A stretch of DNA of 64,000 bases from Arthrobacter sp. Leaf337 (GCF_001423745.1 NZ_LMPC01000012.1:127981-191980), one strand, 5' to 3'. Positions 33,834 through 42,164 are shown, counted from the first letter of the stretch. The notes: a model not told the origin generated them from the sequence alone. Translations and numbers: made by a program.

Positions 33834-35141
33834 GTGCCAGCCAATACTGAACCCTCACTCTCGCCTCTCGAGCCGGGTGCCCCAGCCCTGCAGTCCGAGT
33901 TTTCCTTTACCGTGGGCAAGCGGCTGAGCGAAACGTGTTCGCCGACGCCGGAACAGATGGCCGCCAACGGCGGTGGGTTCCTGGGCCGGACCGGCACCAT
34001 CAGCACGCCGCACGGCGAGATCCAGACGCCGGCGTTCATCGCCGTGGGCACCAAGGCCACGGTGAAGTCCGTGTTGCCCGAGTCCATTGCCGAACTGGGT
34101 GCGCAGGCCGTGCTGGCCAACGCCTACCACCTGTACCTCCAGCCAGGGGCGGACATCCTGGACGAAGCCGGCGGCCTGGGCGCCTTCATGAACTGGTCCG
34201 GGCCCACGTTCACGGACTCCGGCGGGTTCCAGGTGATGAGCCTGGGCTCCGGCTTCAAGAAGGTCATCGACATGAAATCGGTGGACACTTCCGGCCCTGA
34301 CGACGCCGTCGCTCCGGGCAAGGAACGCCTGGCCCACGTGGATGAGGAAGGGGTGTGGTTCAAGAGCCACCTCAACGGCGACCGGCACCGCTTCAGCCCC
34401 GAGATCTCCATGAACGTCCAGCACCAGATCGGTGCGGACATCATGTTCGCCTTCGACGAGCTGACCACGCTGCAGAACTCCCGCGGCTACCAGGAGGAGT
34501 CGCTGGAACGCACCCGCCGCTGGGCCGAACGCTGCATCACAGAGCACTTCCGGCTGACGTCCGAGCGGGCGGGCAAGCCATACCAGGCGCTGTTCGGCGT
34601 GATCCAGGGCGCCCAGTACGAGGACCTGCGCCGCAAGGCCTGCCGGGACCTCGGCGCCATGAACTTCGACGGCTTCGGAATCGGCGGGGCGCTGGAGAAG
34701 GAGAACCTGGGCACGATCGTGCGCTGGTGCAACGAGGAACTGCCGGAGAACAAACCTCGGCACCTGCTGGGCATCTCCGAGCCGGACGACATCTTCACCG
34801 CCATCGAGAACGGCGCGGACACCTTCGACTGCGTCTCCCCCACCCGGGTGGCCCGCAATTCGGCGTTCTACCATCCCGAGGGACGGTTCAACCTCTCCGG
34901 GGCCAAGTACAAGCGCGACTTCGGCCCGCTGCAGGAAGGCTGCGACTGCTACGCCTGCCTTAACTATTCGCGGGCCTACATCCACCACCTGTTCAAGGCC
35001 AAGGAGATGGTCTCGGCCACGTTGATCTCCATCCACAACGAACGCTTCGTGGTGAAAATGGTGGACGACGCCCGGCGCGCCATCGAGGCCGGCAACTTCT
35101 TCGACTTCAAGACGGAGACCCTGCGGCGCTACTACTCGTAG
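33834..35141 (+). CDS. tgt: Queuine/preQ1 tRNA-ribosyltransferase
   Basis: A 435-residue bacterial TGT that exchanges guanine-34 in tRNA(Asn/Asp/His/Tyr) for a queuosine precursor. Seen: nucleophile/base-binding region MNWSGPTFTDSGGFQVMSLG, FAFDELTTLQNSRGYQEESLERTRRWAERC, GFGIGGALEKENLGTIV, catalytic Asp in DTFDCVSPTRVARN, and the zinc site CDCYACLNYSRAYIHHLF with His in ISIHNERF. A ~45-residue N-terminal extension and the insertion VIDMKSVDTSGPDDAVAPGKERL are longer than in E. coli. The GTG at 33834 is the only good start. A YhhQ precursor transporter lies 1.2 kb away, pointing to salvage. Confidence 0.96.
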   Translation: MPANTEPSLSPLEPGAPALQSEFSFTVGKRLSETCSPTPEQMAANGGGFLGRTGTISTPHGEIQTPAFIAVGTKATVKSVLPESIAELGAQAVLANAYHLYLQPGADILDEAGGLGAFMNWSGPTFTDSGGFQVMSLGSGFKKVIDMKSVDTSGPDDAVAPGKERLAHVDEEGVWFKSHLNGDRHRFSPEISMNVQHQIGADIMFAFDELTTLQNSRGYQEESLERTRRWAERCITEHFRLTSERAGKPYQALFGVIQGAQYEDLRRKACRDLGAMNFDGFGIGGALEKENLGTIVRWCNEELPENKPRHLLGISEPDDIFTAIENGADTFDCVSPTRVARNSAFYHPEGRFNLSGAKYKRDFGPLQEGCDCYACLNYSRAYIHHLFKAKEMVSATLISIHNERFVVKMVDDARRAIEAGNFFDFKTETLRRYYS

Positions 35142-35164
35142 GGTTGGGCGGGCGCGCCGTCGTC

Positions 35165-35233
35165 GAATTCGCCGGAAACGTGCGAAGTCGCCGGAAGGCT
35201 ACGGCGATCTCGCAGCGTTCCGGCGACCCGGCG
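35165..35233. repeat. ~70-bp interspersed palindrome, family 1, copy B
   Basis: Starts GAATTCGCCGGAAACGTGCG and ends GCGTTCCGGCGACCCGGCG; the inner pair is TCGCCGGAA / TACGGCGATC. It sits between the tgt stop and the AbiEi-like start, in the same relation to that gene as copy C on the other side. Confidence 0.82.
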
Positions 35234-35293
35234 CTTTCCACATAACGACGGCGGGGCCTCCCGGAAGATCCCGCAGCACCGGATGCTAATCCC

Positions 35294-36238
35294 ATGCCTT
35301 CTCACATCACCCCCGCGCTCCCGGCGACGGGCAACCTCTGGCGCACGGACCAGCTCGTCGACCTCGGCTTTGGCTCGCGGTCCATCAAGTCCCTGTTGGA
35401 CTCGGGTTCCCTCGTCCGGCTGCGCTACGGCTGCTATCTCCGCGCCAGCATTTGGAATTCCCAGTCCCCTCGGGTTCGGAGCCGGCAGTTGATTTACGCG
35501 CATGCGCACGGAACACGCACGACGTCGGCAGGCGCCTTTGTCTACAGCCACACCTCCGCCGCACGCCTGCACCGCCTCTACCTCTGGAACGTGGATGACG
35601 TAGTCCATCTTCTGCAGCGCGTGCGCCCGTCGAGTGAGCGCCACGGCAAGGATGTGCGGTGCCACACGCGCCCCTTTTCCGACCACGAGGTGACATTGGT
35701 GGGCGGCCTGCGGAGCACTTCGCTGGAGAGGACGGCTGCGGATTGCGCCATGATGCTGAACTATCGGCAGGCACTCATCGTGATGGACCACGCGCTGCGC
35801 CTTGGTGCGGACCGGTCATTGCTGCAGGAGATGGCGGATTCGTTGGACGGGCGCCGAGGTATCCGGACTTTCCGTCGAGTACTGGCCATCGCCGACCCCC
35901 GCTCTGAATCCCCCGGCGAGACGCTGACCCGGGAGCTGATCCTCCGACTGAACATCAGGCCGCCCGAGCCCCAGGTTGAGGTCACGAGCCGGGCCGGGAG
36001 GCACCGCCTGGACTTTGCTTGGAAGAAGGAGAAGGTCGCCCTCGAGTTCGATGGCAGGCTCAAGTACTTCGACTTCCAACCCACCGATGAGGTGCTCTTC
36101 CAGGAACGCCTCCGCGAAAAGGCATTGACGGAGGAGGGATGGCTTTTCGTCCGGATCGAGTGGAAGGACCTCTTCCGCGAGCAGGAATTCAAGAACCGTG
36201 CGCTCCGGGCGCTGGCCGGCCGCCCACGGGTGCCCTGA
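35294..36238 (+). CDS. AbiEi-type antitoxin-like protein with PD-(D/E)XK/DUF559-like C-terminus, solitary
   Basis: A 314-residue protein. The N-terminal WRTDQLVDLGFGSRSIKSLLDSGSLVRLRYGCYLRASIW is the winged-helix of AbiEi-family 'transcriptional regulators' (type IV toxin-antitoxin). The middle (FVYSHTSAARLHRLYLWNVDDVVHLLQRVRP, RCHTRPFSDHEV, LRSTSLERTAADCAM) continues the AbiEi fold. The C-terminus RHRLDFAWKKEKVALEFDGRLKY followed by WLFVRIEWKDLF is like Vsr/DUF559 nucleases, with Asp, Glu and Lys in place for a PD-(D/E)XK site. No AbiEii-type toxin gene is adjacent. Framed by two family-1 palindromes (35165-35233 and 36257-36326) between tgt and the queuosine transporter, which suggests an inserted unit. 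Confidence 0.82.
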   Translation: MPSHITPALPATGNLWRTDQLVDLGFGSRSIKSLLDSGSLVRLRYGCYLRASIWNSQSPRVRSRQLIYAHAHGTRTTSAGAFVYSHTSAARLHRLYLWNVDDVVHLLQRVRPSSERHGKDVRCHTRPFSDHEVTLVGGLRSTSLERTAADCAMMLNYRQALIVMDHALRLGADRSLLQEMADSLDGRRGIRTFRRVLAIADPRSESPGETLTRELILRLNIRPPEPQVEVTSRAGRHRLDFAWKKEKVALEFDGRLKYFDFQPTDEVLFQERLREKALTEEGWLFVRIEWKDLFREQEFKNRALRALAGRPRVP

Positions 36239-36256
36239 ACCGAGGACTCTTGTTCC

Positions 36257-36326
36257 GAGTTCGCCGGAACGGTGCGAACTCGCCGCAAACTTCCGGCGAA
36301 CTCGCACGTTTCCGGCGACTTCGGCG
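36257..36326. repeat. ~70-bp interspersed palindrome, family 1, copy C
   Basis: Starts GAGTTCGCCGGAACGGTGCG and ends CGTTTCCGGCGACTTCGGCG with inner pair ACTCGCCGCAAA / CTTCCGGCGAACT. The left arm (GAGTTCGCCGGAACGGTGCG) is identical over 20 bases to copy A, 35 kb away. It lies just after the AbiEi-like stop and between that gene and the convergent yhhQ gene. Confidence 0.83.
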
Positions 36327-36348
36327 GGCAGGGAGGGAGCCGGGAGGC

Positions 36349-37044
36349 CTACGCCCCGTAACTGGGTTCGCGCTTCTTGATCCAGCCGATGGCCAACGCC
36401 GTCACGGGCACAAAGAGGAACTCCACCAGGGTCTTGTAAAGGAAGCCCACCAGCACGTAGTTCACGAACATGCCCAGGTCCGTGATGCCGATGACCGACG
36501 CCGCGATGCTGCAGAAGATCAGCGTGTCCACGAACTCACCGGCCACCGACGAGCTCATGATCCGCGCCCAGAGCGACTTTTCGCCGGTGCGGGCCTTCAT
36601 CTTCACCAGAATCCAGGAGTTGATGGTCTGCCCGGCCAGGAATGCCAGCAGCGACGCGAGCACTATCTGCGGAACCGGCCCCAGCGCCCCTTCGAGCGCG
36701 GCCTGCTTGGAGGCTCCGAACTCGTCGTCGAAGCCGGGCAGCGCGATGATCACCCAGTAGCAGAGGGAGGCGAACACGGACAGGCCAAACGTGGTGATGA
36801 TGGCCTTCCGCGCCACCTTGAACCCGTAGACCTCGCTGATGACATCGCCCAGGATGTAGGCCAGCGGGAACAGGAAGAAGCCGCCGTCCGTGATGATCGG
36901 ACCGATCGCCACGCCCTTTGATGCCCCGATGTTGGACAGGATCAGCACCACCGCCATGACGGCCATCAGGATGCCGAAATAGGGGGAACCGATCGAAGCG
37001 AATTTCGGCGCCGCGGAGGCCGGGAAAGTCTTGGCGGAAGTCAT
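36349..37044 (-). CDS. Queuosine precursor transporter (YhhQ family)
   Basis: A 231-residue membrane protein with about six helices. YhhQ (DUF165) markers: YFGILMAVMAVVLILSNIGASKG, DGGFFLFPLAYILGDVISEVYGFKVARKAIITTFG, AGQTINSWILVKMKARTGEKSLWARIMSSSVAGEFVDTLIFCSIA, and VEFLFVPVTALAIGWIKKRE. Imports preQ0/preQ1-type bases for TGT. It lies on the opposite strand to tgt, convergent across the AbiEi-like gene. No queC/D/E/F genes are in the window, so salvage is likely. The 5' leader (37045-37140) can form a CCGCGGTTCATCACCGCGG hairpin but no known preQ1 riboswitch is recognised. Confidence 0.92.
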   Translation of the reverse strand: MTSAKTFPASAAPKFASIGSPYFGILMAVMAVVLILSNIGASKGVAIGPIITDGGFFLFPLAYILGDVISEVYGFKVARKAIITTFGLSVFASLCYWVIIALPGFDDEFGASKQAALEGALGPVPQIVLASLLAFLAGQTINSWILVKMKARTGEKSLWARIMSSSVAGEFVDTLIFCSIAASVIGITDLGMFVNYVLVGFLYKTLVEFLFVPVTALAIGWIKKREPSYGA

Positions 37045-37296
37045 GGGTGGTCCATTCGGAGTGGTTCGCTCGGCTGCACGTCAAGCCGCGGTGATGAACC
37101 GCAGCGGCGGCCGGCTGTATTAGCACTGGGAGGGCTCCCGCGAAGTGCTTCCGCCGGAACCGTCTACCATTCTCGCACCATTGCGCCCCGGCGGGCGGAA
37201 CAACGACGGCGGACAGCCTGGCCACGCCCGAAGTACGCGTTCATATTGGTCATCCGCACAATGCGGGCTGTTCGGGGGCGGTGGCAGTATGGGTGG

Positions 37297-38139
37297 ATGA
37301 CTTCTGTTGCTGTTGACACGTATCCCGCCGTCGCCCTGACCATTGCCGGTTCCGAGGCGACGGGCGGTGCCGGTGCACAGGCTGACCTCAAGACCTTCCA
37401 GGAACTGGGTGTCTTTGGCATCGCCAACCTGACCTGCATCGTTTCCTTCAACCCGAACGACAACTGGAACCACCGTTTTGTCCCGGTGGACCAGCAGGTT
37501 ATCGCGGACCAGCTGGAGGCGACGACGGCGGCGTACGGCGCCGCGTCCGGCGCACCGTCCGTGCTGGACACCGTAAAGATCGGCATGCTGGGCAGCCCTG
37601 CCACGATTTCGACCGTGGCGTCCGCGCTGGCTGCCGGCGGGTTTGCCAACGTGGTGCTGGACCCGGTGCTGATCTGCAAGGGCCAGGAACCGGGCCACGC
37701 GCTGGACACGGACGAGGCACTGAAGGCACAGATCCTGCCGCTGGCCACCTTTGTCACGCCCAACCATTTCGAAGCCGAGTCGCTGTCCGGCCTGGACATC
37801 ACCGACGTCGAATCCCTCACAGCGGCAGCCATCCGCATCCATGAGCTGAGCGGAGCCGCGGTGCTGGCCAAGGGCGGCGTGCGCCTGGCCGGGCCCGACG
37901 CCGTCGACGTCTACTACGACGGCGACACCCTGGAAATCCTCTCCGCGCCCAAGGTGGGCGAAGTGGCCGTGTCCGGTGCCGGGTGTTCCCTCGCTGCCGC
38001 GGTGACGGCCGAACTGGCCAAGGGTGCGACCCCGCTCGAGGCTGCCCGCACGGCGAAGGCTTTTGTGACGGCCGGGATCCGCAACCGCGTGGCCTCGGGC
38101 GCCCCGTTCGATGCCCTCTGGCAGGGCGGCCCGCGCTAA
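37297..38139 (+). CDS. Pyridoxine/pyridoxal or hydroxymethylpyrimidine kinase (PdxK/ThiD-like)
   Basis: A 280-residue ribokinase-fold enzyme. ALTIAGSEATGGAGAQADLKTFQELGVFGIANLTCIV binds the pyrimidine/pyridine, DTVKIGMLGSPATI and LDPVLICKG follow, and the phosphate-binding anion hole reads SGAGCSLAAAV with a Cys, as in the B. subtilis-type PdxK/ThiD that phosphorylates pyridoxal as well as HMP. No thiamine gene neighbours or TPP riboswitch are seen, so vitamin B6 salvage is the more likely main role. The ATG at 37297 is preferred (protein starts MTSVAVDTYP). Transcribed divergently from yhhQ. Confidence 0.85.
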   Translation: MTSVAVDTYPAVALTIAGSEATGGAGAQADLKTFQELGVFGIANLTCIVSFNPNDNWNHRFVPVDQQVIADQLEATTAAYGAASGAPSVLDTVKIGMLGSPATISTVASALAAGGFANVVLDPVLICKGQEPGHALDTDEALKAQILPLATFVTPNHFEAESLSGLDITDVESLTAAAIRIHELSGAAVLAKGGVRLAGPDAVDVYYDGDTLEILSAPKVGEVAVSGAGCSLAAAVTAELAKGATPLEAARTAKAFVTAGIRNRVASGAPFDALWQGGPR

Positions 38140-38157
38140 CCCCGTCCCGCGCTCACG

Positions 38158-38260
38158 ACGCTCTCTCACTTTTCGCGCGAAAACACCTTCACGCTCTCTC
38201 ACTTTCCTCAAGAAAGTGAGAGAGCGTTCCGTTCCGAGCGGCATGATCTGAGAGAGCGTC
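38158..38260. repeat. Palindrome family 3 (CGCTCTCTCACTTTC), bidirectional terminator candidate
   Basis: Core hairpin: ACGCTCTCTCACTTTC (38191-38206) pairs perfectly with GAAAGTGAGAGAGCGT (38212-38227), 16-bp stem and 5-base loop. A second direct copy of the left arm (38158-38173) and a partial right arm (AGAGAGCGT at 38251-38259) flank it. It fills the gap between the convergent kinase and serpin genes. The same words recur at 46955-47090. Confidence 0.85.
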
Positions 38261-38263
38261 CGA

Positions 38264-39535
38264 TCAGGAGCGGGGGTCGGCTACTATTCCCATGAAGAGC
38301 GGCAGCCCGGTTTCCACGTGCACGATCTGATAGTGGAACGGCCGGTCGAAGGTGATGGTCCGTTCCGGCTGCGGCGGCGCGCTGGTGACAGCGCCGTTAA
38401 TCTGGGTGACAGCCGCGGCGACCGTGCCCTTTTCCGCGACCGTGATGTTGGCGGCCTGGGCAGCCTGCGTGATCATCATCTTGGGCTGGATATTGTTGAA
38501 GTCCTCTGTGGTGTTGAGGGTTTTCCGAAGCCCCAGGGCTTCGAAGACTTTCCTCAGGTCGAAGCTGCACTTGTGGTCCCAGCGCGGCAACTGGATCTGC
38601 ACGGTCTCCAGCGGTGCGCTGTCCAACGTGTCCGCGATGTCGGTGATTACTGCCGCACGGAATGCGGCGTCCGCGCCGGCCTCCGGAAGAGCCAACCGCA
38701 TGACAAAACCGTCAGCATAAGGGAGGTCCACGCCCTGCCACCCGGTCCCTTCCGCGTACTTTATCTCCAGCTCGTTGTGCATTGCGGCGGCTTCGATTTC
38801 CTCACCGGCGGCCGTGGTGAAGGGCAGGTCCGACGTACCATTCGGGTCGAACGGCGCCCTCCAGGCGGACGCGAAGTACAGGGAATTGAGCAGGCTGAAG
38901 TTATTGTCCGGGTCATATTTCGCCGGGGCCTTCTTGATCCGGCCGCCGGTGTTCCTGTTGACCCAGGCATCGATGGCGGGCTTCGTTGCACCCTCATTCT
39001 TGAAGTCGACGGGGTACACCCCGGTTCCGTAGTGCCGGGCCAGTGTGTCCAGGAAGGGCTTGCCCGTGGGGACGCCCTTGTCCACAAAGAGGCCGTTGGC
39101 GGCGTGCATCACGGGCTTCCGCGGCGGGTTGTCTTCATCCACCGTGCCCGGGTCGGCGTCGAACTTCTCCAGTGAGGTGAGCAGCGCGTTCATGGCCTCG
39201 TCGCGGTTCTCCGTGGGGAGTTTCAGGACAGCGTCCATCTCCGCGGCCGCCTCGCCCGAAGCACCGGCGCGGAGCATGGCCAAAGCAACCAGCAGGCTCC
39301 CGGGCGAGGACACCACGTTCCCTTGCGAGCCGTCGCCGCCGTCGGCGAGCAGGGCCTCGCCGAGCCTGAAAGCTGAAGTCCGGAAGGAGCGCAGCTCAGC
39401 GGCGTACGCCGCGCCGTCCACTGAAACCCGCTGCACGCCGTCGGCCTTCAGGATCTCCGGAGACGACGCCGAACATGCCGTGAGCGCCACCAGGGCACCT
39501 GCCGTCGCGAGCCGGGCCACGCGGAAAGTCTTCAT
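38264..39535 (-). CDS. Serpin-family protease inhibitor, predicted lipoprotein
   Basis: A 423-residue serpin exported as a lipoprotein: signal KTFRVARLATAGALVALTAC with lipobox LTAC. Serpin blocks: NVVSSPGSLLVALAMLRAGASGEAAAEMD, NSLYFASAWRAPFDP, VDLPYADGFVMRLALPE, and the reactive-loop hinge VAEKGTVAAAVTQING followed by PERTITFDRPFHYQIVHVETGLPLFMGIVADP. The hinge (Glu-Lys-Gly-Thr-X-Ala-Ala-Ala) has the small residues required for inhibitory serpins, so it probably traps an extracellular serine protease. The ATG at 39535 starts MKTFRV. Surface-anchored serpins are rare in bacteria; the target protease is unknown. Confidence 0.9.
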   Translation of the reverse strand: MKTFRVARLATAGALVALTACSASSPEILKADGVQRVSVDGAAYAAELRSFRTSAFRLGEALLADGGDGSQGNVVSSPGSLLVALAMLRAGASGEAAAEMDAVLKLPTENRDEAMNALLTSLEKFDADPGTVDEDNPPRKPVMHAANGLFVDKGVPTGKPFLDTLARHYGTGVYPVDFKNEGATKPAIDAWVNRNTGGRIKKAPAKYDPDNNFSLLNSLYFASAWRAPFDPNGTSDLPFTTAAGEEIEAAAMHNELEIKYAEGTGWQGVDLPYADGFVMRLALPEAGADAAFRAAVITDIADTLDSAPLETVQIQLPRWDHKCSFDLRKVFEALGLRKTLNTTEDFNNIQPKMMITQAAQAANITVAEKGTVAAAVTQINGAVTSAPPQPERTITFDRPFHYQIVHVETGLPLFMGIVADPRS

Positions 39536-39752
39536 GTTTCCCCCTTGGAAATGCCGTGCCGGCACTGGGCGGGAATCCGCCTGTCCCCTTCAGTCAACCA
39601 GCCTGCCCGCTGCAGAACGATGCCCATAGGGTCACGGTTTGCCGTCGTTTTGGTCTCGTCTCCGGACGCTCTCCCCCGTCCTGCAACATTTCGGGCAACG
39701 CTCTCCCACATCCAAGCGGGCGTATCCTCGTGACTTGTCGGAGGAGCACCAA

Positions 39753-40109
39753 TTGGCCCAGCATTTCAACACCATTGACGAGTACATCGCGTCCTTCCCT
39801 ACCGAGGTGCAGGGCATCCTCCGGGAAGTGCGGCGCAGGTGCCACACGGCAGTGCCGGATTCCGGCGAGATGATCAGCTACGGCATTCCCACCATCACTC
39901 TGGACGGCAAGTACGTGGTGTATTTCGCGGGGTGGGCACACCACCTTTCGGTGTATCCCGTGCCGGCCGGGGACGCGGGCTTCCAAGCCGAAATCGCCCC
40001 GTACCGGTCAGCCAAGGGGACGCTGAAATTTCCGCTCGGCAAGCCGGTGCCGTACGAGCTCATCGGAAAAACAGCGGCGCTGCTTGCCGCGGAGCGCCGC
40101 GGGCAGTAG
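39753..40109 (+). CDS. DUF1801-family protein (YdhG/Fra-like)
   Basis: A 118-residue soluble protein, starting at TTG with GGAGGAGC just upstream. FNTIDEYIASFPTEVQGILREVRRRCHTAVPDSGEMISYGIPTITLDGKYVVYFAGWAHHLSVYPVPAG matches the DUF1801 fold that includes the B. subtilis frataxin-like protein Fra/YdhG. ISYGIPT and YFAGWAHHLSVYP are the family's core. The frame extends upstream to 39639, but that part lacks the conserved pattern. A role in iron handling is known for one homologue only and is not shown here. Confidence 0.85.
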   Translation: MAQHFNTIDEYIASFPTEVQGILREVRRRCHTAVPDSGEMISYGIPTITLDGKYVVYFAGWAHHLSVYPVPAGDAGFQAEIAPYRSAKGTLKFPLGKPVPYELIGKTAALLAAERRGQ

Positions 40110-40219
40110 CGGCCGGCTGTCGCCGCCGTCGGAAGCGTAAGACGCACGGAGGCGTACGACGGCGGGCGGCAGCCCCGCCGTCCTTCCGTCGTTCCGTCCC
40201 GGAAGCTACCGCCCCGGGC

Positions 40220-41968
40220 CTACCGCCGCGGGATGTTGCGCAGGTTGCTCCGCGCCATGCTCACAGCCTCGCCGGCGCCGCGGTTCAGGACCACCTTGGA
40301 CATGGCGGTAGCGAAGCCAAGAACCTGCGAGCCCGTGATTTTAGGCGGGATGGACAGCGCCTTCGGATCCGTGATGAGCTCCACCAGCGACGGCCCCGGG
40401 TGGGCGAAAGCCTCCCGGTAAGCGTCCTCGATCCGGGCAGGATCCGTGACGCGGACCGCGTGGAAGCCGAGCGCGCGGGCAACGGCCGCGTAATCGGCGT
40501 CGGGCACGTCCACGCCGAAATCAGGCAGCCCGTCCACCAGCATCTCCAGCTTGACCATGCCCAGCGTCGAGTTGTTGAAAACCACCACGTTCACCGGAAG
40601 CCGGTGCGCCGCAACGGTGATGAGTTCGCCCAGCAGCATGGACAGCCCGCCGTCGCCCGACACGGAAATGACCTGGCGGCCGGGATAGGCCAGCTGGGCG
40701 CCGATTGCGTGCGGCAGGGCGTTGGCCATGGAGCCGTGCAGATAGGAGCCTATGAGCCGGCGGGTACCCAGCGGATTGATGTAGCGCGCAGTCCAGACGT
40801 TGCACATGCCGGTATCCGCGGTGAAAACGGCATCCTCCGCCGCCACCTGGTCCAGCAAGGAGGCGGCGTACTCGGGGTGGATGGGCTGCTTCTTTTCCAC
40901 CTTGCGTGTGTAGGCGCCCACAGCCTTGTTCATGAGCCGATCGTGCTTCTTGAGCATCTGGTCAAGGAAGCGGCGGCTCTTCTTCGGTGTGATCAGCGGC
41001 TTCAAGGCTGCGAGGGTGGGCAGCACGTCGCCATGGACGGCGATGTCGACGTCGGTCCGCCTCCCCAGCTTGTGCGCGGCGCGGTCCACCTGGGCCGTGC
41101 GGGTGCCGGGGAGGAACTGATCGTACGGAAAATCCGTGCCGAGCAGGATCAGCAGGTCGGCGTCCTCGATGCCCTCGGCCGCGGCGCCGTAGCCGAGCAG
41201 CCCGGTCATGCCGATGTCGTACGGGTTGTCGTACTGCATGAAGTCCTTGCCCCGCAGCGAGTGGCCGATCGGGGCGCCGATCACTTCGGCGAGTGCCACC
41301 ACCTCGTCGTGGGCACCCTGCGTTCCCGCACCGGCGAAAATGGCCACTTTGTTCGCAGCGTTGATGGCGTCAGCCAGCTCCCGGACACTCGCAGCGTCCG
41401 GAGTCAGCGTGGCGCGCCGGAACGTTGCGGGCAACGGTGTTTCGCCGGTGGCCTCCAGGCCGGCGATGTCGCCGGGAAGGGTAACGACGGCGACTCCCCC
41501 GAGCCCGACGGCATGCTGGATGGCGCTGTGCATGACCCGCGGCGCCTGTTCCGCCGTGCTGATCAGCTCCGAATACACCGAGCACTCGTTGAAGAGCCGG
41601 TCGGGATGGGTTTCCTGGAAGAATCCGCTGCCGATCTGCTTGCTCGGAATGTGCGAGGCTATCGCCAGGACGGGCGCACCCGAGCGGTTGGCGTCGTACA
41701 GGCCATTGATCAGGTGCAGGTTGCCGGGGCCGCAGGATCCCGCGCAGACTGCAAGTTTGCCGGTCAACTGGGCTTCGGCCGCGGCGGCGAAGGCGGCTGC
41801 CTCTTCGTGACGGACGTGGATCCAGTCGATGCCGCCCTGCTGTGAGCCGCCGGTTTTCCGGACCTCATCGACAATCGGGTTGAGGCTGTCGCCCACGATC
41901 CCGTAAATTCGCTGCACTCCGGCAGCCTGGAGTTGTTCAACGAGCTGGGTGGCGAGTTCCTTGGCCAT
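40220..41968 (-). CDS. poxB: Pyruvate dehydrogenase (quinone) / pyruvate oxidase
   Basis: A 582-residue ThDP-flavoenzyme. MAKELATQLVEQLQAAGVQRIYGIVGDSLNP starts the PYR domain with catalytic Glu55 in VRHEEAAAF; the FAD domain holds LRGKDFMQYDNPYDIGMTGLLGYG; the PP domain has ISVSGDGGLSMLLGELITVAAHRLPVNVVVFNNSTLGM (GDG-Nx25-N motif). It oxidatively decarboxylates pyruvate to acetate + CO2 and reduces menaquinone at the membrane, with a C-terminal membrane-binding tail. The acetate made can feed the glyoxylate shunt genes aceA/aceB in this window. ATG 41968. Confidence 0.93.
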   Translation of the reverse strand: MAKELATQLVEQLQAAGVQRIYGIVGDSLNPIVDEVRKTGGSQQGGIDWIHVRHEEAAAFAAAAEAQLTGKLAVCAGSCGPGNLHLINGLYDANRSGAPVLAIASHIPSKQIGSGFFQETHPDRLFNECSVYSELISTAEQAPRVMHSAIQHAVGLGGVAVVTLPGDIAGLEATGETPLPATFRRATLTPDAASVRELADAINAANKVAIFAGAGTQGAHDEVVALAEVIGAPIGHSLRGKDFMQYDNPYDIGMTGLLGYGAAAEGIEDADLLILLGTDFPYDQFLPGTRTAQVDRAAHKLGRRTDVDIAVHGDVLPTLAALKPLITPKKSRRFLDQMLKKHDRLMNKAVGAYTRKVEKKQPIHPEYAASLLDQVAAEDAVFTADTGMCNVWTARYINPLGTRRLIGSYLHGSMANALPHAIGAQLAYPGRQVISVSGDGGLSMLLGELITVAAHRLPVNVVVFNNSTLGMVKLEMLVDGLPDFGVDVPDADYAAVARALGFHAVRVTDPARIEDAYREAFAHPGPSLVELITDPKALSIPPKITGSQVLGFATAMSKVVLNRGAGEAVSMARSNLRNIPRR

Positions 41969-42060
41969 GAGTGCACACTCCCGCGATCGGGTTTGATGAG
42001 CTGACAGGGCCAATATAGTCCGCCCGCCTTGGGGCCGTGCCCAGGTTTGGGGCGAGAACG

Positions 42061-42123
42061 ACGACGGCGGCCCGCCGCCCTGGGGACCGGAAGGTCACCG
42101 CTGAGCCAGCCAGCCGCCGTCGT
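42061..42123. repeat. Inverted ACGACGGCGG / CCGCCGTCGT pair in the poxB-carrier gap
   Basis: ACGACGGCGG (42061-42070) is followed 43 bases later by its exact complement (42114-42123), so the region can fold into a 10-bp stem. The poxB (stop 40220 side) and carrier genes are both on the minus strand with the carrier upstream, so the structure may be a terminator for the carrier gene. The same 10-mer recurs in at least four other intergenic gaps (35245, 37203, 40156, 52183). Confidence 0.5.
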
Positions 42124-42164
42124 GCTCTTACCGCCGTCTTGCTACCGCCGCCGTACTACCGGGA

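Noticed and set aside
35294..36238. Complete type IV toxin-antitoxin system
   Set aside because: Only the AbiEi-like protein is present; neighbours are tgt and yhhQ, with no AbiEii nucleotidyltransferase gene.
37045..37140. Known preQ1 riboswitch upstream of yhhQ
   Set aside because: The leader has a hairpin but no sequence matching the known preQ1 aptamer cores by eye; kept only as a low-interest observation.
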